A stretch of DNA of 64,000 bases from Nocardia fusca NBRC 14340 (lineage in GTDB: Bacteria; Actinomycetota; Actinomycetes; Mycobacteriales; Mycobacteriaceae): the NCBI RefSeq assembly GCF_001618425.1, contig NZ_BDCU01000054.1, positions 46,030-110,029 of the forward strand, given 5' to 3'. Both the position numbers and the translations under genes were made by a program. Below, in pieces: positions 60,447 to 64,000 of this stretch (its first letter is position 1; every line of letters starts with the position of its first letter). A model generated the notes under the pieces. It saw nothing but the letters and a program-made list of their open reading frames with translations. It made no database searches and had not been told where the DNA came from.

Positions 60447-61655
60447 TCATCCGACAACCCGGAGAGCGGGACCAGAACGGGACCGCAGGTGCTTGGAGAG
60501 CTTGTCCCCGGCGCCGGTGATCTCCTGTTGATCCGGGTGTAGATATCGCTCGGTCGTCCGACTGTCGGCATGCCCGGCGATCTTCTGGAGCACGTGCAGG
60601 CTCACCCCGGCATCGGCCATCCACGTCAGACCGGTGTGCCGGAGATCGTGCCGCCGCAGATGCTCATAACCGAGCGCCGTAACCACCTCATCCCAGTGCG
60701 TGGCGTCCCGCAGAACACCGGTAGCGATCCGCCCGCCCCGAGGCCCGCGAAACAACCGGGCATCAGGCTTGTCCCGACCGATCGCATCAAGACGGTCGGA
60801 GACCAGTTGCCGAACTTCGTCGATCAGCGGAACATACCGGGCACGGTTGCCCTTGGTGCCCTTGTCTTCCAAGCCGCCGGGGCCGGGTGTGGTCTGGCGA
60901 CGCACGCGCCATGTCCAAGTATCGGTGTCGATGTCGCCGACACGGCAGCCGGAGACCTCGCCGATTCTGGACGCTGTGCACGCTGCGAAAATCACCACAT
61001 CACCCCATCCGGGGTACTGATCCGCCGAACGCTGCACCAGGGCATCGGCGAGCGTCGTCAACGCGGTCCAGTTTGGCAACGCGAGGGCCCGCGGATCGTC
61101 CAGTTCGTCCTCGACCTGCTGGTACAGCTTCTGCCAGCCACGCACTCGGGCCGGATTGGTCTCCCGGAGTCCGTCCCTGACCGCCTGCTCCATCACCCGT
61201 ACCAGCACGGCGAGGCTGTTCTTCACCGACGATTTCCCGACGCCCTTACCGATCCAGCCCACCACCGCACGATCCACGGCACCGTTGGTCAGCATGGCGA
61301 CCGAGAGATGCCCGAGAGTCGGCACCACCCGTTTGCGCCAACCCGCCTTGTAGGGATCGGTGCTCTTCTTCTCGAGGCCCCGCAGCGCAAGGTCCATATT
61401 CGCTTCGCCGTATTCAGCCAGCGTCATCGTTGCCGTCTTCGGGTCTATGCCCTGGGCCGCGTACCGGACGAGACGAGCAATCCACGCCTCCGCCTCTTCC
61501 CGATTCGCGAACGGTTCCGACAGCGAAGGCCGCTTCTTGGTGGCGGGATCATTCCAACGAACCCGGGCCTTGAACGGTCGCCGTCCGTAGTCCGAGCGTT
61601 CCTCGATGTCTGTCGAAAGACGCACTCCGACAGGGATATTCACACGCTCAGACAT
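60447..61655 (-). CDS. int: Tyrosine site-specific integrase
   Basis: A 402-residue tyrosine recombinase. An N-terminal AP2-like arm-binding part (FKARVRWNDPATKKRPSLSE) is followed by the core-binding domain, then catalytic residues: Arg in TASRIGEVSGCRVGDI, His/Arg in LRRHDLRHTGLTWMAD, His in KIAGHADSRTTERYLHP, with the nucleophile Tyr in RYLHP. It integrates and excises the element at the adjacent tRNA-Pro. ATG 61655 overlaps the excisionase stop by one base (TGATG). A longer upstream frame has no homology. Confidence 0.92.
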   Translation of the reverse strand: MSERVNIPVGVRLSTDIEERSDYGRRPFKARVRWNDPATKKRPSLSEPFANREEAEAWIARLVRYAAQGIDPKTATMTLAEYGEANMDLALRGLEKKSTDPYKAGWRKRVVPTLGHLSVAMLTNGAVDRAVVGWIGKGVGKSSVKNSLAVLVRVMEQAVRDGLRETNPARVRGWQKLYQQVEDELDDPRALALPNWTALTTLADALVQRSADQYPGWGDVVIFAACTASRIGEVSGCRVGDIDTDTWTWRVRRQTTPGPGGLEDKGTKGNRARYVPLIDEVRQLVSDRLDAIGRDKPDARLFRGPRGGRIATGVLRDATHWDEVVTALGYEHLRRHDLRHTGLTWMADAGVSLHVLQKIAGHADSRTTERYLHPDQQEITGAGDKLSKHLRSRSGPALRVVG

Positions 61656-61873
61656 CACGCGGCCAGCTTGGCCGGGTCGGTTCGCTTCGCTCGAAGCCAC
61701 ATCTCGATATCTTCCGCCGCATACTTCACGACGCGAGCCGACACCCGGACGAAGGCAGGCCCATAAGGAGGGCTGGCCGTCCGCCACCGCCGCAAACTCG
61801 ACGAATCGACGCCCAGCAGCACAGCCAGTTCCGCCGTCGTGTACCACCGACCATCGACGAGTTGGGTTTCCAT
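61655..61873 (-). CDS. xis: Excisionase (helix-turn-helix)
   Basis: A 72-residue HTH protein with YTTAELAVLLGVDSSSLRRW and VVKYAAEDIEMWLRAKRTDP, a MerR-type winged helix of the excisionase group. It directs the integrase toward excision. ATG 61873 is used; upstream residues lack homology. It lies 8 bases after the replication gene stop and overlaps the integrase start, so the three genes form one operon. Confidence 0.85.
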   Translation of the reverse strand: METQLVDGRWYTTAELAVLLGVDSSSLRRWRTASPPYGPAFVRVSARVVKYAAEDIEMWLRAKRTDPAKLAA

Positions 61874-61881
61874 CTTGCCTC

Positions 61882-63583
61882 CTATGCCGCTACCGGGATT
61901 GCCGAAGTGTCTTGCTGCGCTGGTGGACCGGCCTCGAGGAGTGCGCGGTTGTACTCGGCACGCCAGATCTTGCGCCGCGCGATCTCCGACAGGATCAGGT
62001 GATCCCGAGGTGGGGCCGAACGGTCGCCGGGCCGGACGACGGACAGTTTCAGGTGGGAGGTGTCGGGTTTGACGATCCCCACCGAGGCGAGGAGTTGCCG
62101 AACGAACTCGGCGCGGTCGGCCTTGTGGTCCGGGAGGGTCTTGTTGGACCACTGGCGAGAGACCAGGACCCGGCGTCCGGGTAGTCCGAGGGTGTCGCGG
62201 CGGTGTGCTTTGCCTTTGCAGCGGCCCGGGGTGGTCTTCTCGTCCGCGCCTTCGGGAACGATGCCGTAGCGCAGCCAGACCGGGCACCGCTTCGAGCACG
62301 GTGTGTGCTGCAACTCCGCGTGCAACCGGTTGTAGTGGTGGCGGGTCCGGTCGGAATCGGTGTCCAGCACTTCGGCGATGGACTTGGTCAGGTACTTCGT
62401 GACGTAGCCGATCGCACGGTCGGCTTTTCGGCCGGCAACGTAGCCACGGATATCGGCGCGGTCCATCTGATCGCCGAACCGCACCACATGCGCCGGATCC
62501 AGATCCTCCACATCGTCCAGGAGGTCCTGCACGTCATCGAACGCCAGCAGCCCCGAGCCGGTGGCCGGGTCGATGAAGGTCAGGCGGGCCGGATCCCAGA
62601 CCGGGAGAACATCGCCGGGGTAGACCTCACTGTCGCGGGTGTGCAGGGGCCACCACACCTGGTGGTAGGTGGCGGCGGTGACCTGGCGGATGATGTCGCG
62701 CGACACGGTGCCCCGGATCAGGATGTGCAGGTGCGGGGCGCCGCGCTTCTGTGGTTCGACGGTGGCGAAGTACTGGATGTTCCAGCCCACCGCCCGCCGT
62801 AGGTTCTGTATCCAGCGGTCGAACAACGCGGAGAAGTGGACGATGTCGCGGGCGGCGCGCTCGTAGTCGTAGGAGCCGGGGTCCCGGGGTGAGCCGTCGC
62901 CTACCGTTTCGCCCTTGTCGTTGATCGCGCCGTCGCGGTTGATGGCCCCGTAGGAGGGCATGGTGAGGGTGATGAACATCGAGGGCTGGTGTCCGGCGTA
63001 GGTGCGGCCGACCGTGGTCTTTTCGACCTTGAGCCGGGGCAGGTTCGGGGCGTCCTGGCGGCGACGGGTGGAGCGAGCGCGCCGGGGTTTCGGATCACGA
63101 TCGAGGGCGGGCAGCCGTCCCCGGAACCCCGGAATTCTTCATTTCCGCGTCGAGGTCGGCGACGACTTCCCGGATGCCGGACATCATGTCCTGGTCGCCA
63201 TCGGCTTTGGCCTGCTGGAAGGTCTCGAACAGATCGGCGCGGGCGGCCAGGAGCGCGGTTTGCTGTTCGGTCGGCGGGATCTTTTCGTTCTCCGGTTCGG
63301 AGGCGATGTGCCAGCCTTCGCGGGACTGGGTGATGCGCAGGAACCGGGCCTTGTCGGCGCAGGCCGGGCACACGGAGGCGATGGTGGCCTTGCACGGGGC
63401 GCCGAGGTACTCCTCGGTGAGGGTTTTGGAGTTGTAGGCCAGCATCGGGATCGGGCGGGCACAGATGTGTTCTTGCTGGGCGAGTTCGTGGGCGACATCC
63501 CGGAAGTCCGGCAGGCTGCGACGCTGTGCCGCTGTCTGCCGGACCGGGACGACCCCTTCATCGGTGGCCGTGGTGGTATTCAT
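61882..63583 (-). pseudogene. RepSA-like replication initiator, interrupted by a frameshift
   Basis: The first part, from ATG 63583, reads HICARPIPMLAYNSKTLTEE, CPACADKARFLRITQSREGW and continues to DAEMKNSGVPG, then stops after about 20 off-frame bases. The continuation in another frame is GRLPALDRDPKPRRARSTRR, TYAGHQPSMFITLTMPSYG, WNIQYFATVEPQKRGAPHLH and HQVWWPLHTRDSEVYPG, the core of actinomycete element initiators (62979-61882 has a clear start-like ATG). One extra base near 63121-63126 explains the break. Removing it gives VRGRLP, as in the family. It could be a dead gene or an assembly error. Confidence 0.8.
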
Positions 63584-63999
63584 CAGGCGGTGACTCCTTG
63601 GGGTTTGGTCCACTGATCGACCCGGGGCGCCAGCACCGTGTCGGCCAGGGCGTCGCCGTGGCGGATGACGAACTCGACGGTGCCGGGGCCGACGAGGTGG
63701 GCGTATCCCTGCTCGGCACCGAATGCGTGGGCGAAGGCTTCGGCGCTGTTGGCGTAGCCGGTCGGGGTCTGGCCCTCCAACATCCGCACCTGCACCCGGT
63801 CGGTGTGCTCTCCCAGGCCGACGGCGAGCAGTTTGGGTACCGCGACTCCGGTTTCGGTGGTGACGGTCAGGTAGCACGCCTTCATCCGGCGCACCCAGTT
63901 CCGGCGATACCGCCACCAGGTCAGGAAGCGGGACCGGGCCCGGTCGGTGATCCACCGGTCGAAGGTGGCCCGGTGGGCTTTTCGCCACAGCAGCAGCAC
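63583..63999 (-). CDS. N-terminal transfer-protein domain (TraSA/FtsK-type), apparently truncated
   Basis: A frame of 138 codons reaches the window edge, so the start lies outside. It reads AHRATFDRWITDRARSRFLT, WWRYRRNWVRRMKACYLTVT and DRVQVRMLEGQTPTGYANSA, the segment that precedes the ATPase in FtsK/SpoIIIE-type DNA-transfer proteins of these elements. After VDQWTKPQGVTA it stops, with no ATPase motifs. The stop overlaps the initiator start (ATGA). Either the ATPase domain was lost, or this is a stand-alone domain. Confidence 0.6.
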   Translation of the reverse strand: MLLLWRKAHRATFDRWITDRARSRFLTWWRYRRNWVRRMKACYLTVTTETGVAVPKLLAVGLGEHTDRVQVRMLEGQTPTGYANSAEAFAHAFGAEQGYAHLVGPGTVEFVIRHGDALADTVLAPRVDQWTKPQGVTA

Positions 64000-64000
64000 T

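Larger units (their letters stand above)
60402..64000. mobile_element. Start of an AICE-like integrative element at tRNA-Pro
   Basis: From the tRNA-Pro 3' end inward, all genes lie on the minus strand: tyrosine integrase, excisionase, RepSA-like replication initiator (frameshifted) and part of a transfer protein, the usual order of actinomycete integrative conjugative elements such as pSAM2. The integrase points at the tRNA, as expected. Its attachment site should overlap the tRNA 3' half, and a second copy is expected at the far end, beyond the window. Confidence 0.8.

Overview
The window is high-GC actinobacterial DNA, most like a Nocardia or a close mycolata relative. The clues are an Lsr2 paralogue, a remnant of a deazaflavin-dependent nitroreductase, a remnant of an F420-type luciferase-like oxidoreductase, an anti-sigma-regulated type (SigB/SigF) sigma factor, a KstR-like TetR regulator, frequent GTG starts and heavy use of ATGA/GTGA gene overlaps. 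No 16S rRNA or species marker is present, so the genus is an inference.

Region 1 (1-16.1 kb) is an exopolysaccharide cluster of Wzx/Wzy type. Sugar-nucleotide genes (an epimerase, a 3,5-epimerase-like protein and a sugar C-methyltransferase-like protein) precede a tightly coupled plus-strand run: GT2, GT4, GT4, flippase, CgeB-like glycosyltransferase, polymerase-like membrane protein, chain-length regulator with a degenerate kinase domain, Tat-exported beta-helix protein, YdcF-like protein, class III aminotransferase and another GT4. Together these look able to make a modified deoxysugar, assemble a repeat unit, flip it, polymerise it and trim it outside the cell.

Region 2 (16.0-20.3 kb) is a 1303-residue RHS/YD-repeat protein with a roughly 140-residue C-terminal toxin-like tip. 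A 121-residue gene overlaps its stop codon and is the natural immunity candidate.

Region 3 (20.8-32.4 kb) is mixed: a two-domain VOC protein, a YiiX-like peptidase, Lsr2, a WDGH-domain protein, an intact ADP-ribosylglycohydrolase and a broken second copy, a UBP zinc finger, a P450, a Cys-rich copper-binding protein, an AraC regulator, a stress-type sigma factor and a lipoprotein.

Region 4 (32.6-45.0 kb) is catabolic. A five-gene operon (SsuC/B/A-like transporter, NtaA/DszA-like flavin monooxygenase, OsmC) diverges from a GntR regulator, and a 16-bp near-palindrome lies between them. An HsaA/DszC-like monooxygenase with an IclR regulator, an acyl-CoA ligase with a TetR regulator, an SDR and a P1-family peptidase follow.

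Region 5 (45.0-59.2 kb) holds a Trp/Pro-repeat protein, three decayed genes (a luciferase-like oxidoreductase, a thiolase and a 2-methylcitrate synthase), a type II NADH dehydrogenase with an unlisted 37-residue membrane peptide, an ATP-grasp enzyme with two hydrolases, a large catalase, a LysE exporter and a double-MerR regulator.

Region 6 (60.3 kb to the end) is the start of an integrative conjugative (AICE-like) element next to tRNA-Pro(GGG): integrase, excisionase, a frameshifted replication initiator and a truncated transfer-protein domain. The element continues past the window.
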